Source: Flavobacteriaceae bacterium
GTDB lineage: Bacteria; Bacteroidota; Bacteroidia; Flavobacteriales; Flavobacteriaceae
DNA: 22,254 nucleotides
Assembly: GCA_014239895.1 (NCBI GenBank)
Contig: JAAZXZ010000094.1
Coordinates: 1-22,254, forward strand
Direction: 5' to 3'
In this document: positions 14,324 to 22,254 of the stretch, piece after piece
How positions within the stretch are numbered: position 1 is the stretch's first letter
Layout: every line of letters begins with the position of its first letter
Position numbers and translations under genes: made by a program
Notes under the pieces: model-generated
Told to the model about the DNA's origin: nothing
Seen by the model: only the letters and a program-made list of their open reading frames with translations
Databases searched by the model: none

Positions 14324-16957
14324 ATGAGTATCAGTTCCAACTATAATTCTAAAGATATTGAAGATAAATGGTATTCATATTGGATTAAGAATAACTTTTT
14401 TCATTCTCAACGAGATAGTAGAGAGCCTTATACAATAGTAATTCCCCCACCTAATATTACAGGGGTTTTACATATGGGACATATGCTAAATAATACTATT
14501 CAGGATATATTAATAAGAAGAGCTAGGTTATTAGGAAAAAACGCATGCTGGATTCCTGGAACAGACCATGCATCTATTGCCACTGAAGCAAAGGTTGTAG
14601 AAAGTTTGAAAGAAAAAGGTATAGATAAAAATGATATAAGTAGGGATGAGTTTATAAAACACGCATGGGACTGGAAGGACAAGTATGGAGATATTATTCT
14701 AGAGCAATTAAAAAAAATTGGTTGTTCTTGTGATTGGGATAGAACAAAGTTCACTTTGGATGAAACTATGAATAAATCTGTGATTTCTGTTTTCATAGAT
14801 CTATTCAACAAAGGGTTAATATACCGTGGATATAGGATGGTTAATTGGGATCCTAAGGCACAAACAACTCTTTCAGAAGAGGAAGTTAATTATTTTGAAA
14901 AGAGAGATTTACTTTATTATGTTAAATATAAAATTGAAGGAGAAGAAGGTTATTTAACTATTGCAACTACAAGACCTGAGACAATTTTAGGGGATACTGC
15001 AATTTGTGTTAATCCAAAAGATGACCGATATAAAAAATTAAAAGGTAAAAATGCTATAGTGCCTATAGCAAACAGGAAAGTGCCAATTATTTTTGATGAC
15101 TATGTAGATATTGAATTCGGTACTGGATGTCTAAAAGTAACTCCAGCACATGACATAAATGATAAATTAATTGGTGATAGACATAACTTGCAATTTATAG
15201 ATATATTTAATGATGATGCTTCATTAAATAATTATGGACTTCATCATAAAGGAAAGGATAGATTCAAAGCAAGAAAAGATATTATAGTTGAGCTAGATAA
15301 ATTAGGTATTTTGGAAAAGCAGGAAGAAATTACACATAATGTTGGAATAAGTGAAAGAACCAATGAAATTATAGAACCTAAATTTAGCTATCAATGGTTC
15401 TTAAAAATGAATGATTTAGTTAAACCAGCAATTAATTCAGTTTTAGTAGATAATGAAATCAAGTTTTATCCTAATAAGTTTGATAAAACGTTTAGAAATT
15501 GGATGGAAAACATTAGAGACTGGAATATATCGAGACAGCTTTATTGGGGGCATCAAATTCCAGTATATTATTATGGAGATGAAAAGGATGATTTTGTAGT
15601 TGCAAAAGATATAGATCAAGCTCTTGATTTAGCAAAAGAAAAAACAGAAAATAAAAATTTAAAAAAGAGTAATTTAAAGCAAGAAGAAGATGTGCTAGAT
15701 ACATGGTTTTCCTCATGGCTATGGCCTATTAGTGTATTTGATGGAATAAATAACCCAGATAATGAGGATTTTAAATATTATTATCCTACTTCAGACTTGG
15801 TTACAGGGCCTGATATATTATTCTTTTGGGTAGCTCGGATGATAATAGCAGGCTATGAGTTTAAGCAAAAGAAACCTTTTAATAATGTTTATTTCACTGG
15901 AATAGTTCGTGATAAGCAAAGAAGAAAAATGAGTAAATCTTTAGGAAACTCACCAGATGCATTGAAATTGATTTCAGAATATGGTGCTGATTCTGTAAGG
16001 GTTGGATTAATGTTAAGTTCATCAGCTGGAAATGATTTATTATTTGATGAGTCTTTGTGTAACCAGGGTAGGTCTTTTGCTAATAAAATTTGGAATTCTT
16101 TTAGACTAATTAATGGTTGGGAGATAAAGGACATTGATCAGCCAGAATATTCCTCCGTAGCATTGGACTGGTATGAGAATAAATTCCAATCTGTATTATC
16201 TCAAATTAATGATCATTTTGATAAGTTTAGAATTAGTGATGCATTAATGTGTGTATATAAATTGATATGGGATGATTTTTGCTCAGTATTGCTTGAAGTT
16301 ATTAAACCAGAATTTTCTAAGCCAATTGACAAAAAAACACATAAGTCTCTAATTTTAATTTTTGAAAATAACTTAAAATTATTGCATCCATTTATGCCCT
16401 TTATTTCAGAAGAATTATGGCAATCTATCAACAAAAGGAGAGTAGATCAATCATTAGTTATTTCAAAATGGCCAAAATCTGCGAAATATAGCAATGAAAT
16501 TATTGAAGAATTTAAATTTGTCTCCGAAGTAATAACTTCTATTCGTTCAGTAAGGAAAAAACATAACATTTCTTTTAGGGAAACTATAGAGTTAAGTGTA
16601 TTGAATAATGAACAAGTATCAGAAAAGCATGACCCAATTATAAAGAAAATATGCAATGTTAACACTCTAATATATGTGAAGAGTGAAGTAAAAGAAGCTA
16701 TATCATTTAGAGTAAAAACAAACACCTATTATATTCCATTATCTTCTGAAGTTAATGTTAAGGATGAGATAATAAAATTAGAGAGTGAATTAAATTACAA
16801 TATAGGTTTTTTAAATTCAGTTGATAAGAAATTATCTAATAAGAAATTTGTAGAAAAGGCTCCTGAAAGTGTTATAGAAATTGAAAAGAAGAAGAAGACA
16901 GAAGCAATGGCTAAAATTAACCTACTCAAAGAAAGTATCAAGAAATTAAAAGGCTAA
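14324..16957 (+). CDS. valS: Valyl-tRNA synthetase
   Basis: An 877-residue class Ia aminoacyl-tRNA synthetase charging tRNA-Val. The HIGH motif is H50-M-G-H53 in PPPNITGVLHMGH, followed by GTDHASIATEAKV. The CP1 editing domain shows TTRPETILGDTA and TPAHDIND. The KMSKS motif is at residues 535-539 (RRKMSKSLGN). An anticodon-binding helical domain follows, and the last 70 or so residues form the ValRS C-terminal coiled coil (KLESELNYN, then a lysine-rich end). Length is normal. It diverges from the DUF1573 gene; a TATTTTTG box lies 22 bases before the ATG. Its TAA overlaps the end of convergent psd by four bases. Confidence 0.98.
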   Translation: MSISSNYNSKDIEDKWYSYWIKNNFFHSQRDSREPYTIVIPPPNITGVLHMGHMLNNTIQDILIRRARLLGKNACWIPGTDHASIATEAKVVESLKEKGIDKNDISRDEFIKHAWDWKDKYGDIILEQLKKIGCSCDWDRTKFTLDETMNKSVISVFIDLFNKGLIYRGYRMVNWDPKAQTTLSEEEVNYFEKRDLLYYVKYKIEGEEGYLTIATTRPETILGDTAICVNPKDDRYKKLKGKNAIVPIANRKVPIIFDDYVDIEFGTGCLKVTPAHDINDKLIGDRHNLQFIDIFNDDASLNNYGLHHKGKDRFKARKDIIVELDKLGILEKQEEITHNVGISERTNEIIEPKFSYQWFLKMNDLVKPAINSVLVDNEIKFYPNKFDKTFRNWMENIRDWNISRQLYWGHQIPVYYYGDEKDDFVVAKDIDQALDLAKEKTENKNLKKSNLKQEEDVLDTWFSSWLWPISVFDGINNPDNEDFKYYYPTSDLVTGPDILFFWVARMIIAGYEFKQKKPFNNVYFTGIVRDKQRRKMSKSLGNSPDALKLISEYGADSVRVGLMLSSSAGNDLLFDESLCNQGRSFANKIWNSFRLINGWEIKDIDQPEYSSVALDWYENKFQSVLSQINDHFDKFRISDALMCVYKLIWDDFCSVLLEVIKPEFSKPIDKKTHKSLILIFENNLKLLHPFMPFISEELWQSINKRRVDQSLVISKWPKSAKYSNEIIEEFKFVSEVITSIRSVRKKHNISFRETIELSVLNNEQVSEKHDPIIKKICNVNTLIYVKSEVKEAISFRVKTNTYYIPLSSEVNVKDEIIKLESELNYNIGFLNSVDKKLSNKKFVEKAPESVIEIEKKKKTEAMAKINLLKESIKKLKG

Positions 16958-17598
16958 TTTTTTGAAATAACTGTAATTCCTCCTTTAACTTTTTGATTTA
17001 TTTTAACGTTTAGTTTAGTGTTTAATGGAAGGAAAAGATCGATTCTAGATCCAAATTTAATAAAGCCAGAATCTTCACCCTGTTTAACTGTATGTGATAC
17101 TTTGGCGTAGTTAACAATTCTTCTTGCAACAGCTCCGGCTATTTGACGATATAGGATTTTTCCAAAAAATTCATTTTCAACAACAATGCTAGTTCTTTCA
17201 TTTTTTGTACTTGATTTTGGGTGCCATGCTACTAGATATTTCCCTGGGTGATATTTTGAATATACCACCCTTCCTGTCATAGGATACCTTGTTACATGAA
17301 CATTTAGGGGGGACATAAATATGCTTACTTGAATTCTTTCTTTGTTAAAGAACTCTGGCTCATAGACTTTTTTAATTATTACAATTTTTCCATCTACAGG
17401 AGATAATATATAGTTATCATTTGAATTAATAATAATTTTAGGATTTCTAAAAAACTGTAGAATTAAAATAAAAAAAACTACTAAAAAAATCTTTATTGGA
17501 GAATCATATTGAATTGTAAAGTAATCAAGACTTAAAATAATTGAAACTATAATTATAAACGAAACAATAATTATAGTATAACCTTCTTTATGAAACAT
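16954..17598 (-). CDS. psd: Phosphatidylserine decarboxylase, short form
   Basis: A 214-residue membrane-associated proenzyme that cleaves itself to make a pyruvoyl group and converts phosphatidylserine to phosphatidylethanolamine. Two hydrophobic helices lie at about residues 9-24 and 36-50. Catalytic elements are D69 (in LSPVDGKI), H101 (in MSPLNVHVTRYP) and the self-cleavage site G183-S184 in KFGSRIDLFLP. It belongs to the short class of about 215 residues, unlike the 320-residue enterobacterial enzyme. Its ATG lies 11 bases inside the end of cdsA, so the two are coupled: CdsA makes CDP-diacylglycerol, the precursor from which phosphatidylserine is formed. No phosphatidylserine synthase gene is in the window. 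Its stop overlaps the valS stop. Confidence 0.95.
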   Translation of the reverse strand: MFHKEGYTIIIVSFIIIVSIILSLDYFTIQYDSPIKIFLVVFFILILQFFRNPKIIINSNDNYILSPVDGKIVIIKKVYEPEFFNKERIQVSIFMSPLNVHVTRYPMTGRVVYSKYHPGKYLVAWHPKSSTKNERTSIVVENEFFGKILYRQIAGAVARRIVNYAKVSHTVKQGEDSGFIKFGSRIDLFLPLNTKLNVKINQKVKGGITVISKN

Positions 17599-18421
17599 TT
17601 GATAAGGTTTTTAGAAATAAATATATGAATGGACTTGCAAACATTATACTATCAAGTCTGTCTAATAAACCTCCATGACCTGGCAATATTATGCCACTAT
17701 CTTTTACTAGTGATTTTCGTTTGTATTTAGATTCAACTAAATCACCCATAGTTCCAAAAACACTAATTATTATTGAAATAATAAGCCAATTGGTAAAATT
17801 CAACTCACCAATATAATTAGCAATAGGGAAACTACAAATGCAACAAAAAAATAAACCACCAAGAAACCCCTCAACAGTTTTTTTTGGTGAAACAGTCAAG
17901 AATAGTTTTTGCTTGCCAATTTTACTGCCAACAATAAATGCAAAAGTGTCATTTACCCATACAAGGATAAAGCATCCAAGAATTAAATTAGGATTATACT
18001 CATTATTGTAGTTACCAATAAGAAATATAAAAATGAATGAACTCGATATATAAAAAACCGAGTTTATATATTTTCTTGTCAAGAATTCAGGTAAATCTTT
18101 AGTAATAAATAAGTCTCTAATTGAAAATAGTAAAACGAATATTGAAAAAACAAGTAAAATCTCTATAGCTTCATTAAAAAAAGAATTGCTTAGATCTATT
18201 GAGTTGAAATAGTAGCTATAATATGAAAAGAAGCTATATAGCAGTGTAAATATTATGTATGAACTAATTCCTTTTTGCTTAATTAGCTTATTAAATTCAG
18301 CATGAGAGATTAAACCAAAAACAAAGATTAGAATAGTAAAGCTTAAGAAAGACTTTAAAGAAAGAAGAAATAATAGCGTATATATTAAACCTGTAATTGA
18401 TCTTTTATGAATTTCTTTCAA
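17588..18421 (-). CDS. cdsA: Phosphatidate cytidylyltransferase (CDP-diacylglycerol synthase)
   Basis: A 277-residue integral membrane enzyme that makes CDP-diacylglycerol from phosphatidate and CTP. About eight hydrophobic helices are visible. The family signature occupies residues 231-257: S-K-Y-K-R near its start, KDSG in the middle and LPGHGGLLDRLD at its end, with the acidic metal ligands intact. GDLVESK precedes it. The start is TTG at 18421; no ATG, GTG or TTG lies upstream in frame before a stop, and the next in-frame ATG falls late in the protein, so TTG initiation seems necessary. It begins one base after the LUD-gene stop and overlaps psd by 11 bases. Confidence 0.95.
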   Translation of the reverse strand: MKEIHKRSITGLIYTLLFLLSLKSFLSFTILIFVFGLISHAEFNKLIKQKGISSYIIFTLLYSFFSYYSYYFNSIDLSNSFFNEAIEILLVFSIFVLLFSIRDLFITKDLPEFLTRKYINSVFYISSSFIFIFLIGNYNNEYNPNLILGCFILVWVNDTFAFIVGSKIGKQKLFLTVSPKKTVEGFLGGLFFCCICSFPIANYIGELNFTNWLIISIIISVFGTMGDLVESKYKRKSLVKDSGIILPGHGGLLDRLDSIMFASPFIYLFLKTLSNVS

Positions 18422-18422
18422 T

Positions 18423-19034
18423 TTATATTGTTCCTTTTTCTAATAATATCAAATATAAGTTTTTTGCACTGGTTCCATAACTTAAAAAATCTTTTTCTTG
18501 TGAAATTTGAAAGTTTTTAATAGTAGTGATATTACTTGGTATTTTCTTGCTTTTTGATTTAATTTCTGCTAATCCTTCACCAATACTATTTTTAAATTTT
18601 GTTGTCTCAGACAGAATAATTAAGTTGCTTGGGAAATCTGAAAGATTTTTTTCTTCAATTTGATTTGATGAAATTAAAATAGATCCATCATCAGCAATTA
18701 AATTTTCGCAATTAGTCACAAAACATTTTGAATTCTCTTGGTTAACTTTTATTGAATTTGGCAGCTTATAATTAGATTTAATTTTATTATTGGTAATTAA
18801 TAAGTCTTCTTTAACCCAGCTGTTTTCTTTTAGAATTAAACTCAAATTTTCATTAAGCTCATTATAATTTTCACTATAAAGAAATTTTCCTCCATTATCT
18901 ATAAAGTTTACAATAAATCTTTCTTCTATTGCAACTTTTACTTTAGGCATAAACTTACTTTGTTCACGCTCTTGGTCTTCTTTAGATATTCTTCTGCTGG
19001 AATTTCCCTTAAAAAGGTTATTAAAAAAATTCAA
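18423..19034 (-). CDS. LUD-domain (LutC-like) protein of unknown function
   Basis: A 203-residue protein with a LUD/DUF162 (LutC, YkgG-type) domain: IVNFIDNGGKFLY (about 41-53), ADDGSIL (114-120), SNLIILSE (136-143) and SYGTSAKNLYLILLEKG at the end. LutC normally works with LutA and LutB in lactate oxidation, but neither is nearby; this is an orphan. The N-terminus (NFFNNLFKGNSSRR) is basic. It is encoded between ftsH and cdsA, the arrangement I recall from flavobacteria. The start is TTG at 19034; starting at the next Met (residue 29) would cut into the region just before the domain. The 74-base gap to ftsH holds no clear promoter or terminator. Function is unknown. Confidence 0.82.
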   Translation of the reverse strand: MNFFNNLFKGNSSRRISKEDQEREQSKFMPKVKVAIEERFIVNFIDNGGKFLYSENYNELNENLSLILKENSWVKEDLLITNNKIKSNYKLPNSIKVNQENSKCFVTNCENLIADDGSILISSNQIEEKNLSDFPSNLIILSETTKFKNSIGEGLAEIKSKSKKIPSNITTIKNFQISQEKDFLSYGTSAKNLYLILLEKGTI

Positions 19035-19108
19035 TTTTTTAAGCTATAAAAAGTTTATTAAAATTATGAAACTCTAAGGTCAATATATAATGAAAGAATA
19101 ATTAATTT

Positions 19109-21034
19109 TTATTTTTTACTATTTTCTTTTTTTTGAAATGGACGTTTCCCAAAAATTTCTTCTAGATTGTCTTTAAAAATTACCTCTTTTTTTAGCAATA
19201 ATTCAGCTAATTGAATTAATTTCTTTTTATTCTTTTTAAGAATCTTTAGTGCTCTTTTATACTGATTTTCAATTATTAATGAGATTTCTTTGTCAATAGT
19301 CTCAGCAGTTTGTTCACTATAGGGCTTAGTAAAGCCATATTCATTTCCATTTGAAGAATCATAATAGGTCAAATTACCAACTTTTTCACTTAAGCCGTAA
19401 ACTGTTACCATTGCTCTAGCTTGTTTGGTTACTTTTTCTAGATCACTTAATGCGCCAGTTGATATTTGATTAAAAACAACTTTTTCTGCAGCTCTACCTC
19501 CTAGTGCAGCACACATTTCGTCTAGCATTTGTTCAGGTCTTACAATCAACCTTTCTTCAGGTAGATACCATGCAGCACCTAATGATTTTCCTCTAGGAAC
19601 AATTGTTACTTTAACTAGAGGAGATGCATGCTCTAGCATCCAGCTTATAGTAGCATGACCAGCTTCATGATATGCAACTGCTTTTTTCTCATCTTCAGTA
19701 ACTATCTTATTTTTTTTCTCTAAACCTCCAACTATTCGATCAACTGCATCTAGAAAATCTTGTTTGCCAACAGATTTTTTATTTTTTCTTGCAGCTATTA
19801 ATGCGGCTTCATTACAGACATTAGCAATATCAGCTCCAGAAAATCCCGGTGTTTGTTTTGACAGAAAATCAATATCTACGCTAGCTGCTTTTTTTAATGG
19901 TCTTAAATGTACCTCAAATATCATTTTTCTTTCTCTTATATCAGGTAAATCAACATAAATTTGTCTATCAAATCTTCCGGCTCTCATTAGTGCTTTATCC
20001 AATACATCAGCCCTGTTAGTGGCAGCAACAACTATTACATTCGTATTTGTTCCAAATCCGTCCATTTCAGTGAGTAATTGATTAAGAGTGTTTTCTCTTT
20101 CATCATTTGATCCTGTAAAATTACTCTTTCCTCTTGCCCTACCAATAGCATCAATTTCATCAATAAAAATAATTGATGGAGATTTTTCTTTTGCTTGTTT
20201 AAATAAATCTCTTACCCTAGATGCGCCAACTCCAACAAACATTTCAACGAAATCAGATCCTGAAAGTGAATAAAAAGGAACTTGGGCCTCACCTGCAACA
20301 GCTTTTGCAAGCAGAGTTTTTCCAGTACCAGGGGCACCAATTAATAATGCACCTTTTGGAATTTTACCTCCTAGAGCAGTATATTTTTTTGGATTTTTTA
20401 AAAAATCAACAATTTCTTGCACTTCCTCTTTGGCACCTTCTAAACCTGCAACATCTTTGAATGTAATTTTCATATCAGAATTTGCATCAAATAGCTTGGC
20501 TTTTGATTTTCCAATACTAAAAATTTGTCCACCAGAACCACCAGCACTTGATGACATTCTTCTCATTATAAATATCCAGATTGCTATAATTAAAATAAAT
20601 GGAAGTAATGATATGAGAAAATCACCCCAATAATTTTGTTCAGTAACATAATTAGTCTCCACATTTATATTATTCTCTCTTGATATTATAGCTAAACTGT
20701 TCTCAAAATTCTGTAAGTCACCAAATTCAAATTTATAATTAGGAGAGAGGCTTGTGCCAGTTATAAATGATTTCTTAACAGTATTTCTGTGAATGTCTTT
20801 TAATTCAGCATCTCTTGTAAGAAATACTCTGACCTCTCTTTTATTAATTATTTCAATTTTTTCAACATCACCGTTTTTAACAAATTCTAAAAATTTAGAT
20901 GGAGTTGTAGCAGCTGAGTCTATTCCTCCTGCACTACCTGTAAAAAGATTTATCAGCAAGAATAATAAAATTATTCCACCATATATCCAATATTGATTAA
21001 ACGAGTTTTTATTCTGTGGTTTTTTATTTTTCAT
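19109..21034 (-). CDS. ftsH: ATP-dependent zinc metalloprotease FtsH
   Basis: A 641-residue membrane-anchored AAA+ protease that degrades misfolded or regulated membrane and soluble proteins. TM1 lies at about 15-32 and TM2 at about 137-157, enclosing a periplasmic loop. The AAA domain has Walker A GAPGTGKT (233-240), the pore motif FVEMFVGVG, Walker B IIFIDE (289-293 region) and the second region of homology [21 protein letters not shown]. The protease has H456-E-A-G-H460 and the third zinc ligand D531 (in GALSDLEK). A glycine/serine linker ([10 protein letters not shown]) follows TM2. Its ATG shares its A with the TAA of rsfS (TAATG). It heads into LUD-cdsA-psd, so proteolysis and phospholipid genes probably share a transcript. 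Confidence 0.98.
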   Translation of the reverse strand: MKNKKPQNKNSFNQYWIYGGIILLFLLINLFTGSAGGIDSAATTPSKFLEFVKNGDVEKIEIINKREVRVFLTRDAELKDIHRNTVKKSFITGTSLSPNYKFEFGDLQNFENSLAIISRENNINVETNYVTEQNYWGDFLISLLPFILIIAIWIFIMRRMSSSAGGSGGQIFSIGKSKAKLFDANSDMKITFKDVAGLEGAKEEVQEIVDFLKNPKKYTALGGKIPKGALLIGAPGTGKTLLAKAVAGEAQVPFYSLSGSDFVEMFVGVGASRVRDLFKQAKEKSPSIIFIDEIDAIGRARGKSNFTGSNDERENTLNQLLTEMDGFGTNTNVIVVAATNRADVLDKALMRAGRFDRQIYVDLPDIRERKMIFEVHLRPLKKAASVDIDFLSKQTPGFSGADIANVCNEAALIAARKNKKSVGKQDFLDAVDRIVGGLEKKNKIVTEDEKKAVAYHEAGHATISWMLEHASPLVKVTIVPRGKSLGAAWYLPEERLIVRPEQMLDEMCAALGGRAAEKVVFNQISTGALSDLEKVTKQARAMVTVYGLSEKVGNLTYYDSSNGNEYGFTKPYSEQTAETIDKEISLIIENQYKRALKILKKNKKKLIQLAELLLKKEVIFKDNLEEIFGKRPFQKKENSKK

Positions 21035-21402
21035 TAAGATTTTTTTAAATCAATACTTTTTGCATCTCCCCAAAGCCCTTCAATATCGTAAAATTCTCTT
21101 TTTTGTCTTTGAAATATATGTACAACAACATCTATATAATCCATTAACACCCATTCAGCACTTTCCATTCCTTCAATACCCCAAGCCTTGTCTTTTAAAG
21201 TTTTACTAACTTTCTTGTTTATAGAATTAGCTATTGCACTAACTTGAGTATTTGAAGTGCCTTCGCAAATTACAAAATAATCACAAACTCTAGCTTCAAG
21301 CTTTCTCAAGTCAAGAATATTTATTTCTTCACCTTTTACTTCTTCAATACTATCAACTATTGTTGAAATTAAATTATTAGACCTTCTCTTTGTTTTCACC
21401 AT
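21034..21402 (-). CDS. rsfS: Ribosomal silencing factor RsfS
   Basis: A 122-residue protein of the RsfS/Iojap family, which binds ribosomal protein uL14 and blocks subunit joining when nutrients are short. Family segments are DYFVICEGTSNTQVSAIANSI, given here as DYFVICEGTSNT and VSAIANSI, then GIEGMESAEWVLMDYIDVVVHIF, given as GIEGMESAEW and DYIDVVVHIF. The frame begins with a TTG one codon earlier, but ATG at 21402 is the likely start. It overlaps ftsH by one base and is the first gene of rsfS-ftsH-LUD-cdsA-psd. A TAAATTTG box lies 22 bases before the ATG. Length is normal for the family. Confidence 0.95.
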   Translation of the reverse strand: MVKTKRRSNNLISTIVDSIEEVKGEEINILDLRKLEARVCDYFVICEGTSNTQVSAIANSINKKVSKTLKDKAWGIEGMESAEWVLMDYIDVVVHIFQRQKREFYDIEGLWGDAKSIDLKKS

Positions 21403-21424
21403 CAATTCCTTTTACCTTGTTGTG

Positions 21425-21432
21425 CAAATTTA
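21425..21432 (-). promoter_or_regulatory. -7 promoter box for the rsfS-ftsH operon
   Basis: The minus strand reads TAAATTTG, a TAnnTTTG match 22 bases before the rsfS ATG. It lies in the 47-base gap to divergent birA, so the birA promoter must overlap or sit inside this same short region. Confidence 0.5.
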
Positions 21433-21449
21433 TTATTTTTTTAATATAC

Positions 21450-22181
21450 ATGAATATAATCAAACTTGATGCCATAGATTCTACAAATAATTATTTAAAA
21501 AAAATAATATTAAATGAAGGTGTTAATGATTATACAGTTGTTACTGCAAAATTTCAGACACAAGGTAAAGGCCAGTTAGGAACTGAATGGGAATCAGAAC
21601 ATTCTAAAAACCTTATTTGCAGTGTTTATAAGAAGGAAATCAATATTAAAGTGCAGGATCAATTTGTTATAAGTGCATTAGTTTCACTAGCACTTATTAA
21701 AACATTAAGGAAAGTTAATTTATCAAATATGCATATAAAATGGCCGAACGACATAATGTCAGATAATAAGAAAATATGTGGCATTTTAATTGAAAATATT
21801 GTAAAAGAAAATTATATAAAAGATACTGTGATAGGAATTGGATTAAATGTAAACCAAACAATTTTTAATAATTTACCTAATGCAGCATCAATAAAAAATT
21901 TAATAGGGACTACTTGTAGCATAGATGAAATTCTTAAAGATTTAGTAAAGAACATTAAGTATTGTTTCAATGAATTAGATAAGTCTAGTATTAATTCAAT
22001 TTTTGAAAAATATGAAGATGCACTTTTTAGAATAAATAAGCCTTCTACTTTTAAGAATTCAAAGGGAGAGGTCTTTAGTGGTTATATAAAAGGAGTATCT
22101 AGATCAGGAAAACTCAGTGTTATGCTTGAAGACAACTTAGTAGAATCCTATGATTTAAAGGAAATTTCAATGCTTAATTAA
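21450..22181 (+). CDS. birA: Biotin-[acetyl-CoA-carboxylase] ligase
   Basis: A 243-residue enzyme that activates biotin to biotinyl-AMP and attaches it to the carboxyl carrier protein. The biotin/ATP loop aligns with QTQGKGQLGTEWES (residues 36-49; GRGRxGRxW in most), followed by KWPNDIM (97-103) and the catalytic lysine in KKICGILIEN (K108). There is no N-terminal helix-turn-helix, so this is the non-repressor class. The frame is open 20 codons upstream, but MNIIKLDAIDSTN at 21450 is the conserved N-terminus and the upstream part overlaps the rsfS start region. It diverges from rsfS. I see no good promoter box of its own. Confidence 0.95.
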   Translation: MNIIKLDAIDSTNNYLKKIILNEGVNDYTVVTAKFQTQGKGQLGTEWESEHSKNLICSVYKKEINIKVQDQFVISALVSLALIKTLRKVNLSNMHIKWPNDIMSDNKKICGILIENIVKENYIKDTVIGIGLNVNQTIFNNLPNAASIKNLIGTTCSIDEILKDLVKNIKYCFNELDKSSINSIFEKYEDALFRINKPSTFKNSKGEVFSGYIKGVSRSGKLSVMLEDNLVESYDLKEISMLN

Positions 22182-22184
22182 ATA

Positions 22185-22254
22185 TTAACTCCAACTAGAA
22201 GGACTGCCATTCCATTTTTCAAGCATTTTGCATTCAATTTCAGAGATATATTGA
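22185..22254 (-). CDS. Possible 3' end of a minus-strand gene running off the window
   Basis: Reading the minus strand from the right edge, one frame is open for 22 codons and ends in TAA at 22187-22185, 3 bases past the birA stop. It reads YISEIECKMLEKWNGSPSSW near its end. The composition (two Trp, mixed charges) looks like protein, and tail-to-tail packing with birA fits the other junctions here. Two other frames are also open over this short stretch, so the call is tentative and no family can be named. Confidence 0.4.
   Translation of the reverse strand, partial: QYISEIECKMLEKWNGSPSSWS

Noticed and set aside
14500..14811. Open frame of 103 codons on the minus strand inside valS
   Set aside because: Antisense to the catalytic HIGH region of valS; no motif, no promoter box, and composition typical of a shadow frame.
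21390..21449. Longer N-terminus (20 residues) for BirA
   Set aside because: It overlaps the rsfS start and promoter region; MNIIKLDAIDSTN is the conserved beginning of the non-repressor class.
1..22254. Mobile elements, CRISPR arrays, tRNA/rRNA genes, prophage or defence genes
   Set aside because: Nearly all bases belong to recognised chromosomal genes with uniform composition; no direct-repeat arrays, transposase motifs or cloverleaf structures were seen in the short gaps.

Overview
The window is strongly AT-rich, densely packed chromosomal DNA. It most likely comes from a marine-type member of Flavobacteriia (Bacteroidota). Three things point there: repeated TAnnTTTG (-7) promoter boxes next to start codons with no obvious Shine-Dalgarno sequences; flavobacterial versions of several proteins (TatA, Nif3, LUD protein, DUF1573 protein); and an LPS-type outer membrane, shown by LpxK. 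Nothing mobile, no RNA gene, no CRISPR array and no gene-free stretch above about 100 bases was seen.

Layout from left to right. The 3' part of apbE (flavin transferase) runs off the left edge. It converges on a minus-strand operon gpmI-map-methyltransferase, followed upstream by pepE (minus). tatA (plus) diverges from pepE across a perfect inverted repeat and converges with an O-methyltransferase gene that lies behind an exported MsrA (minus). A strong intrinsic terminator sits directly before msrA and closes a minus-strand pair, the Nif3-like protein and a coiled-coil/ribbon protein. lpxK (plus) diverges from nif3 and meets lipA tail to tail.

A long minus-strand block follows: DUF1573 protein, PLP aminotransferase, murB, a small four-cysteine membrane protein, an unusual Nramp-family transporter, and lipA. 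valS (plus) diverges from DUF1573 and overlaps the end of psd. The last block is a minus-strand operon rsfS-ftsH-LUD protein-cdsA-psd, joining ribosome silencing, membrane proteolysis and phospholipid synthesis. birA (plus) diverges from rsfS, and the right edge probably holds the last codons of another minus-strand gene.

Most genes are housekeeping: translation (valS, map, rsfS), glycolysis (gpmI), envelope synthesis (lpxK, murB, cdsA, psd), cofactors (lipA, birA, apbE), and protein export and quality control (tatA, ftsH, msrA). No new multi-gene system is evident. The most interesting points are small and specific. Two unrelated proteins have non-cysteine residues at all four positions of a predicted C4 zinc site. 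An Nramp-like transporter lacks the metal-binding DPGN motif and is coupled to a tiny four-cysteine membrane protein. Two genes have a -7 box so close to the ATG that leaderless mRNAs are likely. A terminator hairpin ends five bases before the msrA start codon.
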